Positions 14,850 to 21,715 are shown, numbered from the stretch's first letter. The stretch is 22,872 nt of DNA from Terrimesophilobacter sp036565765 (GCF_036565765.1 NZ_DATCXP010000071.1); one strand, 5' to 3'. A program made the numbers and translations. The notes: a model not told the origin generated them from the letters alone.

Positions 14850-15638
14850 TCAGCTGTCCTCGCCCCACAGCACGAGGTTGAGGAAGCGCTGAAGGCGCTC
14901 GGTCGACGGGTTGCCAAGGACCTCGTTCGGCTCCCCCTGCTCGACGATCACTCCACCGTCGATGAACACTACGCGGTCGGCAACGAGCTTCGCGAAACTC
15001 ATCTCGTGGGTGACGACGACCATCGTGCGGTCCTGGCCGGCGAGCTTGCGCATGGTGTCGAGTACCTCGGCCCGCAGCTCAGGATCGAGCGCGGATGTCG
15101 GCTCGTCGAAGAGCATGACCTTCGGGTCCATGGCGAGGCTGCGGGCGATCGCGACGCGCTGCTGCTGCCCACCGGACAGCGACTGCGGTCGGGCATCCGC
15201 GTGGCTGGCCAGTCCGACGTCGGCTAGCGCCTTGAGCGCGAGAGACCGCGATTCGGCGACGCTGCGGCCGAGCGCAGAGCGCTGTCCTTCCATCACGTTC
15301 TGCACGGCGGTCATGTGCGGGAACAGGTTGAACTGCTGGAACACCATCCCGATGTCACGCCGGATGCGCGAGAGTTCACGCGGCGAGCATTCCATCTTCT
15401 GGCCCAGCACCTCGACGGTGCCGGCCGTCGGCACCTCCAGGTGGTTCAGGCAGCGCAGCAGGGTGCTCTTTCCCGAGCCGCTCGGTCCGATGATGCAGAC
15501 GACCTCTCCCCTGGTGACCTCGAGGTCGACGCCCTTGAGCACTTCGACGTTCCCGTAGCTCTTGTGAAGCCCGCGAACCGAGATGACGACGTCCCGTGCG
15601 GCAGTGGCGCCGGATGCGCCTTGCGGGTTATTTGGCAA
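14850..15638 (-). CDS. Polar amino-acid ABC transporter, ATP-binding protein (GlnQ-like)
   Basis: This 262-aa ATPase has Walker A GPSGSGKST (51-59), the Q-loop Q101 in VFQQFNLFPH, the signature LSGGQQQR (154-161), Walker B VMLFDEP (174-180) and the switch H211 in VVTHEMSF. VFQQFNLFPHMTAVQNV and THEMSFAKLVADRVVF are diagnostic of the glutamine/polar amino-acid class. It powers import with the permease and lipoprotein encoded upstream. The start is TTG at 15638, with GGAGG seven bases upstream; it overlaps the permease gene by 11 bases, a sign of coupled translation. The first 15 or so residues are a poorly conserved extension. Confidence 0.95.
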   Translation of the reverse strand: MPNNPQGASGATAARDVVISVRGLHKSYGNVEVLKGVDLEVTRGEVVCIIGPSGSGKSTLLRCLNHLEVPTAGTVEVLGQKMECSPRELSRIRRDIGMVFQQFNLFPHMTAVQNVMEGQRSALGRSVAESRSLALKALADVGLASHADARPQSLSGGQQQRVAIARSLAMDPKVMLFDEPTSALDPELRAEVLDTMRKLAGQDRTMVVVTHEMSFAKLVADRVVFIDGGVIVEQGEPNEVLGNPSTERLQRFLNLVLWGEDS

Positions 15639-16311
15639 CGTTCATCCTCCGGTTCAGTCGTTCGGCATTGAGGGCGAGGGGCAGGTTGATCACGAGGTAG
15701 ATGAGCGAGATCAGCAGCAGGACCTCGATCTGCCGGAAGGTGGCGGCACCGACGCTCTGAGCGGTGTTGAACAGTTCCGCGACTCCGATCACCGAGATCA
15801 GACTGGTGTCCTTCACGAGACTGATCAGCATGTTCGCGATCGGGGGGAGCATCCGGCGGAGTGCCTGGGGGTAGACGATACGAACCAGGGTCCGCAGGCG
15901 CGGGATCCCCATCGAGTCGGCCGCTTCCCATTGCCCCTTGTCGATGCTCTGCACCCCGGCCCGGAACACCTCGGCGAAGAACGCGCCGTAGTTCAGGCTG
16001 AGCGCGATCACGCCGCTCGTGAAGGCCGGCATCGACACCCCGAACACGATCGGGATCAGGAAGAAGATGGCGACGATCTGGAACAGGATCGGCGTCAGCC
16101 GGAAGAAGTCGACATAGATCCTCGCCGGGACCCGCAGCCAGGCGCGCTTGCTCATCAGCATCTGGCCCGCCAGCAGCCCGACGATGATCGAGATGATGGC
16201 GGACCAGACGAGGATCTGGATGGTCAGGAACGCTGCCTGGAGGAAGATCGGCAGCGCTCCCGGCAACCAACCGAAGTCGAAGACATAGCTGTCTGCGGCG
16301 AAGGGGATCAT
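15628..16311 (-). CDS. Polar amino-acid ABC transporter, permease
   Basis: This 227-aa membrane protein has about five hydrophobic segments and the EAA-type loop that docks with the ATPase (DSMGIPRLRTLVRIVYPQALRRMLPP). SFVKDTSLIS-like sequence (LVKDTSLISVIGVAELF) is typical of the HisM/GlnP class. It forms the membrane channel, probably as a homodimer, since only one permease gene is present. The ATG at 16311 begins six bases after the stop of the binding-protein gene; there is no strong ribosome site of its own, so translation is probably coupled. Confidence 0.95.
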   Translation of the reverse strand: MIPFAADSYVFDFGWLPGALPIFLQAAFLTIQILVWSAIISIIVGLLAGQMLMSKRAWLRVPARIYVDFFRLTPILFQIVAIFFLIPIVFGVSMPAFTSGVIALSLNYGAFFAEVFRAGVQSIDKGQWEAADSMGIPRLRTLVRIVYPQALRRMLPPIANMLISLVKDTSLISVIGVAELFNTAQSVGAATFRQIEVLLLISLIYLVINLPLALNAERLNRRMNVAK

Positions 16312-16317
16312 TTCTGC

Positions 16318-17253
16318 TTAGCCCGCATTGCTCTCATCGAGCCAGTACTGGATACGGTCGTCCATGCGTCCGGTACTGCGCGCCTCGCTCACCCAGGCGT
16401 CGACGCAGCCCTTCCACGCCGTGTCGCCCTGGGGAAGCCCGAAAGCGACCTCGAAGGGATCGATGATGTCGGTCTCCTGCGCTGTCGGCGTCGTCACTCG
16501 TCCCTTCAGGCCGATGGCGGCGAGCTGAGGCTTCGTGTACTGGGACAGCAGAACCGGCATGGGCGCCGCCTCCACCATGGAAGCGTCCGCCTGGTCCGCC
16601 GCGAGGAATTCGTAGAGCAGAAGCTGCCCGCGCAGCGGGGCGTCCGAGATCTTCGCCTTCGGGATGTACTTCTCCGCGATTGCCTTCTGGGCGTTGCCCG
16701 TTCCGTAGACGAACCTCACGTCCGCGCTGTTCAGGTCCTCGATGGTCTGGTAGCTGCTGGACTCCAGAACGTAGAACAGCTGGCCGGAGAGGTAGTAGAA
16801 GTCGCTGAAGCCGATCGCGGCCGAGCGCTCCGGCGTGATGAAGAGCTGGGCTCCGACGATGTCGGCCTTCTTGGACTGGATCGCGGCCGTCATGATCCCG
16901 TAGTCGTAGTCCTGGATCTCTACCGTGACGCCGAGCAGGGCGGCCAGCTCTCGCGCGCTGTCCGCCTCGACACCGGCCCAGGAGCCGTCTGCGAGCTTGA
17001 AGCCGAAGGGCGGCGAGACGCCGATGCCCCAGTTGAGCGTTCCGCGCTCGCGGATCGCGTCAAGCGTCGGCGACGAGACCTTGCAGGCGGCAACCGTCGC
17101 GTCGCTGAAGCCGGTCGACAGCGGGGCGCCGGGGCGATCCACTGTGCCGGAAGCCGGCGGGGTCTGCGGCGTACCGCCCCCGATGGCGCATCCGGACAGG
17201 AGCACGCTCGTCGCGCATACTGCCGCGAAGAGCACCTTGTTGAGAGCCTTCAT
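16318..17253 (-). CDS. Polar amino-acid ABC transporter, substrate-binding lipoprotein
   Basis: This 311-aa protein starts with a lipoprotein signal (MKALNKVLFAAVCATSVLLSGC), with lipobox LLSGC and lipidated C22. It would be anchored outside the membrane. The rest is a family 3 solute-binding protein: LNWGIGVSPPFGFKLADGSWAGVEAD, then DIVGAQLFITPERSAAIGFSDFYY. Members bind amino acids and related small polar compounds. As first gene of the 14-gene operon it determines what the island captures. The ATG has a very strong AAGGAGGA site, fitting the high level needed for a binding protein. The exact ligand is unknown; a diamino-acid derivative is inferred from the downstream lyase. Confidence 0.95.
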   Translation of the reverse strand: MKALNKVLFAAVCATSVLLSGCAIGGGTPQTPPASGTVDRPGAPLSTGFSDATVAACKVSSPTLDAIRERGTLNWGIGVSPPFGFKLADGSWAGVEADSARELAALLGVTVEIQDYDYGIMTAAIQSKKADIVGAQLFITPERSAAIGFSDFYYLSGQLFYVLESSSYQTIEDLNSADVRFVYGTGNAQKAIAEKYIPKAKISDAPLRGQLLLYEFLAADQADASMVEAAPMPVLLSQYTKPQLAAIGLKGRVTTPTAQETDIIDPFEVAFGLPQGDTAWKGCVDAWVSEARSTGRMDDRIQYWLDESNAG

Positions 17254-17337
17254 AGATTCCTCCTTGAATCGTGGTGCGGTGTGAATCGTTGCCGTTATGA
17301 CGGTCAGATTCGTAGGATCCGGGTCGTGCGATCCGGC

Positions 17338-17366
17338 TTCTCGCGCCGTCGTTTATCCTTTATAAT
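17338..17366 (+). promoter_or_regulatory. Predicted promoter of the rightward GGT-M20-gntR operon
   Basis: A perfect -10 box TATAAT (17361-17366) follows TTCTCG (17338-17343) at 17 bases; the -35 box is weak, so an activator may help. The predicted start is near 17373, giving a leader of about 75 bases before the ATG at 17448. The -10 overlaps that of the leftward promoter. Confidence 0.5.
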
Positions 17367-17387
17367 CTATACATCGCGAGGGGGCAA
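17359..17387 (-). promoter_or_regulatory. Predicted promoter of the 14-gene leftward operon
   Basis: On the minus strand TTGCCC (17387-17382) and TATAAA (17364-17359) are exactly 17 bases apart, a good sigma-70-type match. The start would lie near 17352, about 100 bases before the binding-protein ATG. In that leader GAATCGT occurs twice (17266-17272, 17283-17289) and GATCCGG twice (17316-17322, 17330-17336). Confidence 0.55.
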
Positions 17388-17404
17388 GTCGATACAAGAT
17401 CGAC
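17388..17404. promoter_or_regulatory. Inverted repeat, candidate operator of the GntR regulator
   Basis: GTCGAT-ACAAG-ATCGAC is a 6-bp inverted repeat with a 5-base centre. It touches the -35 box of the leftward promoter and lies in the early transcribed region of the rightward one, so one bound dimer could block both. Its core ATACAA recurs at 20192-20197 before gntR. The assignment to this regulator is inference. Confidence 0.4.
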
Positions 17405-17447
17405 ATGGCCCCCGGAGCACGGTACGACCGCAACGGAGAGGCAGGCC

Positions 17448-18929
17448 ATGACAGAGGAGTTCCCACCGGCCCGGATCCGGCACAGCAGGCCGGTCTCCGG
17501 AGAACGGGGTGCGATCTCCGCAGCCCACCCTCTCGCGGTCTCTGCAGGCGTCCGAATGCTGGAACAGGGCGGCAGCGCGCTCGACGCGGCCATCGCAGCG
17601 CAGGCGGTGATCTGCGTGACCATGCCTCACGCGGCCGGACTCGGCGGCGACCTCCTCGCGCTCGTGCACCTTGATGGAATAGTGACCGCCGTCAACGGGA
17701 CCGGCAGGAGCGCCATGGTCCCGCCGGCACGCTACGCGACGGATGGCGGCAGCTCGGTGACCGTTCCCGGCCTGGTCGACGGGTGGATCGCGAGCCATGC
17801 CCGCTGGGGCAGGCTCCCCCTCGAAGAGGTGTTGGCTCCCGCCGCAGGCCTTGCGGAGCGCGGCTTCCCGGTCGACGGCGCACTCGCCGCGGCTGTGACG
17901 GCACAGCGCAGCAGGATCTCGCACTACGGCGGGGCCGACTGGAGCCTGCTCGGTCTTCGCGAGGGCGATCGGTGGCGTCAGCCCGAGCTCGCCGCCCTGC
18001 TGCGCAGCATCCCCGAGAGCGGCGCAGGCGCCTTCTATTCCGGCAGCGCCGCGACCGCGATCGCGTCGGCCGTCGCCCGCACGGGCGGGACTCTGTCGGA
18101 ATCCGACCTCGCCAATCAGGCCAGCGAACTGCTGTCCGCGGCGGCGACGGCATGGGGCGACCAGCGGCTGTACGTGCAGCCGCCTGCCACACAGGGCATC
18201 CTGCTGGCCATGGCGGCCCGCTGGCTCGACGCAGCCGGTGACACGAGCGGCGACAACCTCGACCACCTGATGGTCGAGGCGACGGAGGCCGCATTCGGCT
18301 ACCGCGACGACGTCGCGGTCCGCGACGACCTGCTCGACATCGAGCTGCAGGTCGATCGCGAACGAGCCGGACGTCGCGGCGGGCCACGCGCCTACCTGCA
18401 CACCGCGGGAGTCGCCGCGGCAGACGCCGACGGCATGGTCGTCTCGTCCCTCGTGAGCGTCTTCGACGACTTCGGCTCCGGTGTCTTCGTTCCGGAGCTC
18501 GGGATCGTCCTCGGCAACCGAGCGGCGGGCTTCACCGGCGGGGAGAACGCGGCCGGCCCCGGCAAGAGGCCCGTCCACACGCTCGCTCCCTCGATGCTCA
18601 TCGGGCCGGGCGGCGAGGTCATCGCGCTCGCCACGCCGGGGGCGGATGGCCAGGTGCAGACCCTGCTGCAGGTGCTGTCCCGGCTTCGCTTCGGCGAGCG
18701 GTCGCTCGACGAAGCGCTCGCAGCACCTCGATGGCGCAGCGAAGGCGGCTCGCTCCTGATCGAGGCAGACCACCAGGAGCGGCAGGCCCTGGCCGACCTC
18801 GGCCACCGGGTGACGGATCGAAAGAGCGGCGACGACGTGTTCGGCGCCGTCGTGGCGGCCGGCCTGAAGAACAACACCCCCTACGCCGCGGCCGACTGGC
18901 GTCGCAATGTCACGACAGGAGCAGTATGA
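17448..18929 (+). CDS. Gamma-glutamyltransferase-family amidohydrolase (oxamate-amidohydrolase-like)
   Basis: This 493-aa protein is an N-terminal-nucleophile hydrolase of the GGT family that cleaves itself into two chains. The nucleophile would be T319 in LHTAGVAAADADG, followed by DDFGSGVFVPELGIVLGNRAAGF, which aligns well with the family. Near the N-terminus the substrate-arginine region reads NGTGRSA (83-89), where true glutathione hydrolases have a GRE-AP motif. This variant is more like oxamate amidohydrolases and acylases of the family. There is no signal peptide, so it works in the cytoplasm, unlike most GGTs. GGAGAG precedes the ATG, and the stop overlaps the M20 start by four bases. 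It probably hydrolyses an amide bond of the imported compound. Confidence 0.85.
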   Translation: MTEEFPPARIRHSRPVSGERGAISAAHPLAVSAGVRMLEQGGSALDAAIAAQAVICVTMPHAAGLGGDLLALVHLDGIVTAVNGTGRSAMVPPARYATDGGSSVTVPGLVDGWIASHARWGRLPLEEVLAPAAGLAERGFPVDGALAAAVTAQRSRISHYGGADWSLLGLREGDRWRQPELAALLRSIPESGAGAFYSGSAATAIASAVARTGGTLSESDLANQASELLSAAATAWGDQRLYVQPPATQGILLAMAARWLDAAGDTSGDNLDHLMVEATEAAFGYRDDVAVRDDLLDIELQVDRERAGRRGGPRAYLHTAGVAAADADGMVVSSLVSVFDDFGSGVFVPELGIVLGNRAAGFTGGENAAGPGKRPVHTLAPSMLIGPGGEVIALATPGADGQVQTLLQVLSRLRFGERSLDEALAAPRWRSEGGSLLIEADHQERQALADLGHRVTDRKSGDDVFGAVVAAGLKNNTPYAAADWRRNVTTGAV

Positions 18930-20152
18930 CCGTCCACGAGCCGATCACCGGCCTCGCCGCGCAGATCACAGAGAGCGCGCAAGCACGACGAGAGGACCTC
19001 GTCGACCTGTGCACTGCGCTGGTCGCCGCCCGCAGCGTCAACCCGGAGGGCGACACCCGCGCTGTCGCGGATGTCGTACTGACGGCGCTGACCTCTCTCG
19101 GCCTCTCGCCGCGGCTCGAGCGGCAGGTCGAGGCGATGCCCTCCGTGATCGCGGAGATTGACTCAGGCAAACCGGGCCCCCACCTGGTGCTGAACGTGCA
19201 CCTGGACACCATGCCCCCCGGCGACGAAGACGCCTGGAGTGTCCCCGTCTGGGACCTGACCAGACGGGACGGGCGTCTGTACGGCCTCGGGATGGGCAAC
19301 ATGAAGGGCGCAGTCGCCGCCATGGTCACGGCGGCGGCGCTCCTGAACGAGCATCGCACCGCCTGGCGGGGGCGCATCACCTTCACGGCCGTGAGCGATG
19401 AGGTCGTGTTCGGCGAGAACGGCGCGGCGTTCCTGCTGCGCGAGCATCCGCACTTCTACGGCGATGGGCTCATCTGCGGTGAGGGGCCGGGCTTCCGGCG
19501 GCTGGGCATCGGCGAGAAGGGCGTGCTGTGGCTGGAGCTGAACGCCACCGGCGACGCCGGCCACTCCTCCTCGGTCAAGCGGGGCCGTTCTGCCACGGCT
19601 CGGCTCGCCGCCGCGGTGGCCGCCATCGACGCCCTGAACGGCGTGCGCCAGGAGCCGCCCGCGGAGCTCGCCGGCTACTTCGCCGTCGAGCAGGATCCCG
19701 GATTCGAGCTCACGGCCAATGTCGGCATCATCGACGCCGGCACCTTCGTGGGTCAGGTGGCCATCGACGGGCGCGCCGAGATCGACCTGCGCCTGCCACC
19801 CGGTATCGGCACGGATGCCGCCCAGGCCATGGTCGCGAGCATCGCAGAGTCGGTCGGTGGCGTGACGGTGCGGCGGATCAAGGGCTGGGACCCGAACTGG
19901 ACCTCGCCGGACAACGCGCTGACCCGGGCGTGGAACCATGCCGCCGGGCTCATCGGCACTGCAGAACCGGAGTACGCGATCCGGCTGCCCGCGAGCGACG
20001 CGAGTCGCTGGCGCCAGCAGGGGGTGCCGGCGCTCTGCTTCGGCCCTCAGCCGACCCTGTCGGCGGGAGTCGACGATTACGCGGAAGAAGACGAGGTGGT
20101 CCGATGCGTTTCCCTGTACACCATGGCGGCGATCGCCTTCCTGAATTCGTGA
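18926..20152 (+). CDS. M20-family (ArgE/DapE/carboxypeptidase G2-like) protein with altered metal site
   Basis: This 408-aa protein has the M20 fold signature: NVHLDT (90-95, H92), GMGNMKGAVAAM (122-133), SDEVVFGENGA (157-167), CGEGPG (184-189), the dimerisation-domain GDAGHSS (209-215) and PASDASRW (355-362). In ordinary members the bridging metal ligand is the Asp of DMKGG, the catalytic and ligand residues are two Glu in DEE, and a C-terminal His follows GPG. Here these read N125, E159-V160, and no His after residue 372. The canonical two-zinc site is therefore probably lost or changed. The ATG overlaps the GGT stop (ATGA), so the frame upstream of 18926 is shadow. E. coli ygeX, the same lyase type, also neighbours an M20 gene (ygeY). 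Confidence 0.85.
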   Translation: MTVHEPITGLAAQITESAQARREDLVDLCTALVAARSVNPEGDTRAVADVVLTALTSLGLSPRLERQVEAMPSVIAEIDSGKPGPHLVLNVHLDTMPPGDEDAWSVPVWDLTRRDGRLYGLGMGNMKGAVAAMVTAAALLNEHRTAWRGRITFTAVSDEVVFGENGAAFLLREHPHFYGDGLICGEGPGFRRLGIGEKGVLWLELNATGDAGHSSSVKRGRSATARLAAAVAAIDALNGVRQEPPAELAGYFAVEQDPGFELTANVGIIDAGTFVGQVAIDGRAEIDLRLPPGIGTDAAQAMVASIAESVGGVTVRRIKGWDPNWTSPDNALTRAWNHAAGLIGTAEPEYAIRLPASDASRWRQQGVPALCFGPQPTLSAGVDDYAEEDEVVRCVSLYTMAAIAFLNS

Positions 20153-20170
20153 GCAGACCGTGTCAGACCA

Positions 20171-20198
20171 CTGACGAGGAAAATTTGCACAATACAAT
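20171..20198 (+). promoter_or_regulatory. Predicted promoter and autoregulatory site of gntR
   Basis: CTGACG (20171-20176) and TACAAT (20193-20198) are 16 bases apart, giving a start near 20205. ATTTGCACAATACAAT (20183-20198) spans the -10 box and contains the ATACAA core also found in the inverted repeat at 17388-17404, so the regulator may bind its own promoter. A short repeat GTCAG/CTGAC lies at 20162-20175. Confidence 0.4.
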
Positions 20199-20240
20199 GG
20201 CACAGCAATCCCTCCCGGCGCTGGAAAGAGTTGACGCAAC

Positions 20241-20948
20241 ATGAGTTTGAGCGCTGCACTTCCCCACGACATCCTCGGAAGCCTTCAGGGCCCGACGGAG
20301 TCGCTGGGGGCAACGACACTGCCGGCCCAGATCCACTCGCTACTCGAAGAGGCCATCATCCGCGGGGACATCGCCCCCAGCTCGCGACTGCACGCCGATG
20401 ACATCGCCGCGCACTACGGCGTCAGCCGCATTCCGGTGAGGGAAGCGCTGCGTTCGCTGCACGAAGCGGGCTGGGTGGAGATCAAGCCGCACTACGGCAC
20501 GTATGTGCGCGACCGGTCCGCCGCGGAGCTCCAGGAGCTGTTCGAGGCGCGCTCCGGCATCGAATCGCAGATCGCCGCGCTCGCTGCGCAGCGCAGGACG
20601 GACGCCGACGTCGCAGAGCTCAGGCGGATCATCCAGAAGCGGCAGGATGCGGCGGCCGAGGGCGATGTCGATGCGATGTCCCGTGCCAGCGTCGAGCTCG
20701 GCAAGGTCATCAGGTCTGCGGCATGCAACAGCGTGCTGGCGGCGCTGTCGGCCAACCTGGAGAAGCGCGCCCGGTTCTACTTCGAGATGGTCACCAGCCG
20801 GCATGGAGCCGATTGGGTCAGCATGGACAACACCCTGGTCGAGCTGATCGCGGCGGGTGACAGCGAGCAGGCGGGGGCCAAGGCACGTCAGCACATTCTG
20901 GAAACCGGGACGGACGCGGCCAAGCTCCTCTCCGACGAGACCGCGTGA
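20241..20948 (+). CDS. GntR-family regulator, FCD (FadR-like) subfamily
   Basis: This 235-aa protein has an N-terminal winged helix (about 25-90) with LHADDIAAHYGVSRIPVREALRSLHEAGWV, the typical GntR recognition helix, and GTYV closing the wing. Residues about 97-225 form an all-helical FCD ligand domain. FCD domains usually bind a metal through an Asp and three His; here only the last (H218 in RQHIL) is clear, while the others appear as G154 and N197. It may therefore sense its ligand without a metal. GAAAGAG precedes the ATG. It follows the M20 gene by 88 bases with its own possible promoter and is the obvious regulator of the island, most likely a repressor relieved by the substrate or an early intermediate. 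Confidence 0.92.
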   Translation: MSLSAALPHDILGSLQGPTESLGATTLPAQIHSLLEEAIIRGDIAPSSRLHADDIAAHYGVSRIPVREALRSLHEAGWVEIKPHYGTYVRDRSAAELQELFEARSGIESQIAALAAQRRTDADVAELRRIIQKRQDAAAEGDVDAMSRASVELGKVIRSAACNSVLAALSANLEKRARFYFEMVTSRHGADWVSMDNTLVELIAAGDSEQAGAKARQHILETGTDAAKLLSDETA

Positions 20949-20949
20949 T

Positions 20950-21489
20950 CTAGGACGGCTCGGGGTACCAGACCCGCGTGCCCTCGACCTTTGCGAATGA
21001 GGTGAGCCCGTGCGGTCTCGTCGACTTCTCGCTCATGATGTCGAGAACCCGCCCGCCACGGGCCAGGAGTGCGTCGCCGATGAGCGAGCGGTGGCATCGC
21101 CATGGCACCGCCTCCGCGCACATGATCGCGACGGCCTGCTTCCGCGCTGCGGCAATCAGCTCGTCGATGCCGGCGTCGAACTCCGGTGTCTGCATGTAGT
21201 CGGCGAATCCTCGGAACGAGGCGTTCCGCCATCCGCCGTTCACACTCTCCTTTGTCGTGCGGCGCAGTCCCCCGAGCTCCGCCATGCGGCGGTAGCCGAT
21301 GCCTGCGTCCAGGAGCCACCTTTCGAGCTCCTTCTCGGCGAACTGCGGGTTGTGGCGGGAGCCGGGTACGGTGCGCACATCGATGACGAGTTCGACGCCG
21401 TTCGCCCGGAGCATCCGCACGAACTCGTCTGCCGGATGCGTCGAGTGCCCGATCGTGAACACCTCGGGGGTCGACGCGGTCTGTTCCAT
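20950..21489 (-). CDS. DUF488 domain-containing protein
   Basis: This 179-aa protein has the DUF488 pattern: FTIGHSTHPADEFVRML at the start, then LVIDVRTVPGSRHNPQF, GIGYRRMAELGGLR, and near the end AIMCAEAVPWRCHRSLI with the conserved C-x-E...CHR. The family is widespread and uncharacterised; a nucleic-acid-related role has been suggested from neighbours elsewhere, but nothing here supports it. I chose ATG at 21489 rather than the GTG at 21498, because TACCGT lies seven bases before the ATG and would give a leaderless transcript that cannot include the GTG. Its stop is one base from the gntR stop. Confidence 0.9.
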   Translation of the reverse strand: MEQTASTPEVFTIGHSTHPADEFVRMLRANGVELVIDVRTVPGSRHNPQFAEKELERWLLDAGIGYRRMAELGGLRRTTKESVNGGWRNASFRGFADYMQTPEFDAGIDELIAAARKQAVAIMCAEAVPWRCHRSLIGDALLARGGRVLDIMSEKSTRPHGLTSFAKVEGTRVWYPEPS

Positions 21490-21496
21490 GCTCTCC

Positions 21497-21502
21497 ACGG
21501 TA
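21497..21502 (-). promoter_or_regulatory. Predicted leaderless -10 box of the DUF488 gene
   Basis: On the minus strand TACCGT lies seven bases before the ATG at 21489. It is part of GTAGTCC (21500-21506), which pairs with GGACTAC (21535-21541), so the promoter mirrors that of the divergent small gene. Confidence 0.45.
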
Positions 21503-21538
21503 GTCCGCGAGTCTCAGGCAGTCACCAGCACCCGGGAC

Positions 21539-21544
21539 TACGGT
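21539..21544 (+). promoter_or_regulatory. Predicted leaderless -10 box of the small acidic protein gene
   Basis: TACGGT lies exactly six bases before the ATG at 21551, at -12 to -7 for a transcript that begins on the start codon. No Shine-Dalgarno sequence is present. Confidence 0.5.
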
Positions 21545-21550
21545 GTGTGC

Positions 21551-21712
21551 ATGGACAGGGAATTCGAGCCGAACCCCGATGACGAGCGCGAAGTCGACCT
21601 GAGCGATGAGCCGGAGATCTCCCCGCCGCCAACGCTCGACCCCGACGAACGCGTCGAGGAGGAAGAGGACGAGGACCCGCCCCCCTCCGGCGAAACCTGG
21701 GTACCCGCCTAG
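21551..21712 (+). CDS. Small acidic, proline-rich protein (53 aa)
   Basis: This 53-aa product has 22 Asp/Glu and 11 Pro but only three Arg and no Lys, Cys or His. It should be disordered and very acidic. It matches no domain I recognise. Support for a real gene comes from the promoter-like TACGGT at the leaderless distance from its ATG, and from its snug fit between DUF488 and the histidine phosphatase. A GTG two codons earlier is possible but would lie before the predicted transcript start. The TAG stop forms the first three bases of the predicted -10 box of the next gene. No function is proposed. Confidence 0.6.
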   Translation: MDREFEPNPDDEREVDLSDEPEISPPPTLDPDERVEEEEDEDPPPSGETWVPA

Positions 21713-21715
21713 GCT
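21710..21715 (+). promoter_or_regulatory. Predicted leaderless -10 box (TAGGCT) of the histidine phosphatase gene
   Basis: TAGGCT lies seven bases before the GTG start at 21723, followed by GGAGCAT. Its first three bases are the stop codon of the small acidic protein gene. Boxes of this form close to start codons are common in Microbacteriaceae. Confidence 0.5.

Noticed and set aside
15583..17451. A 622-codon open frame on the plus strand opposite the ABC importer genes
   Set aside because: The opposite strand encodes three full-length canonical ABC proteins with proper starts; the frame has shadow-type composition.
17448..20152. A glutathione-conjugate (mercapturate-like) degradation pathway: GGT, dipeptidase, C-S lyase
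   Set aside because: The GGT pocket motif is atypical and the PLP enzyme carries diaminopropionate-lyase residues including the spaced cysteine pair; kept only as a weaker alternative.
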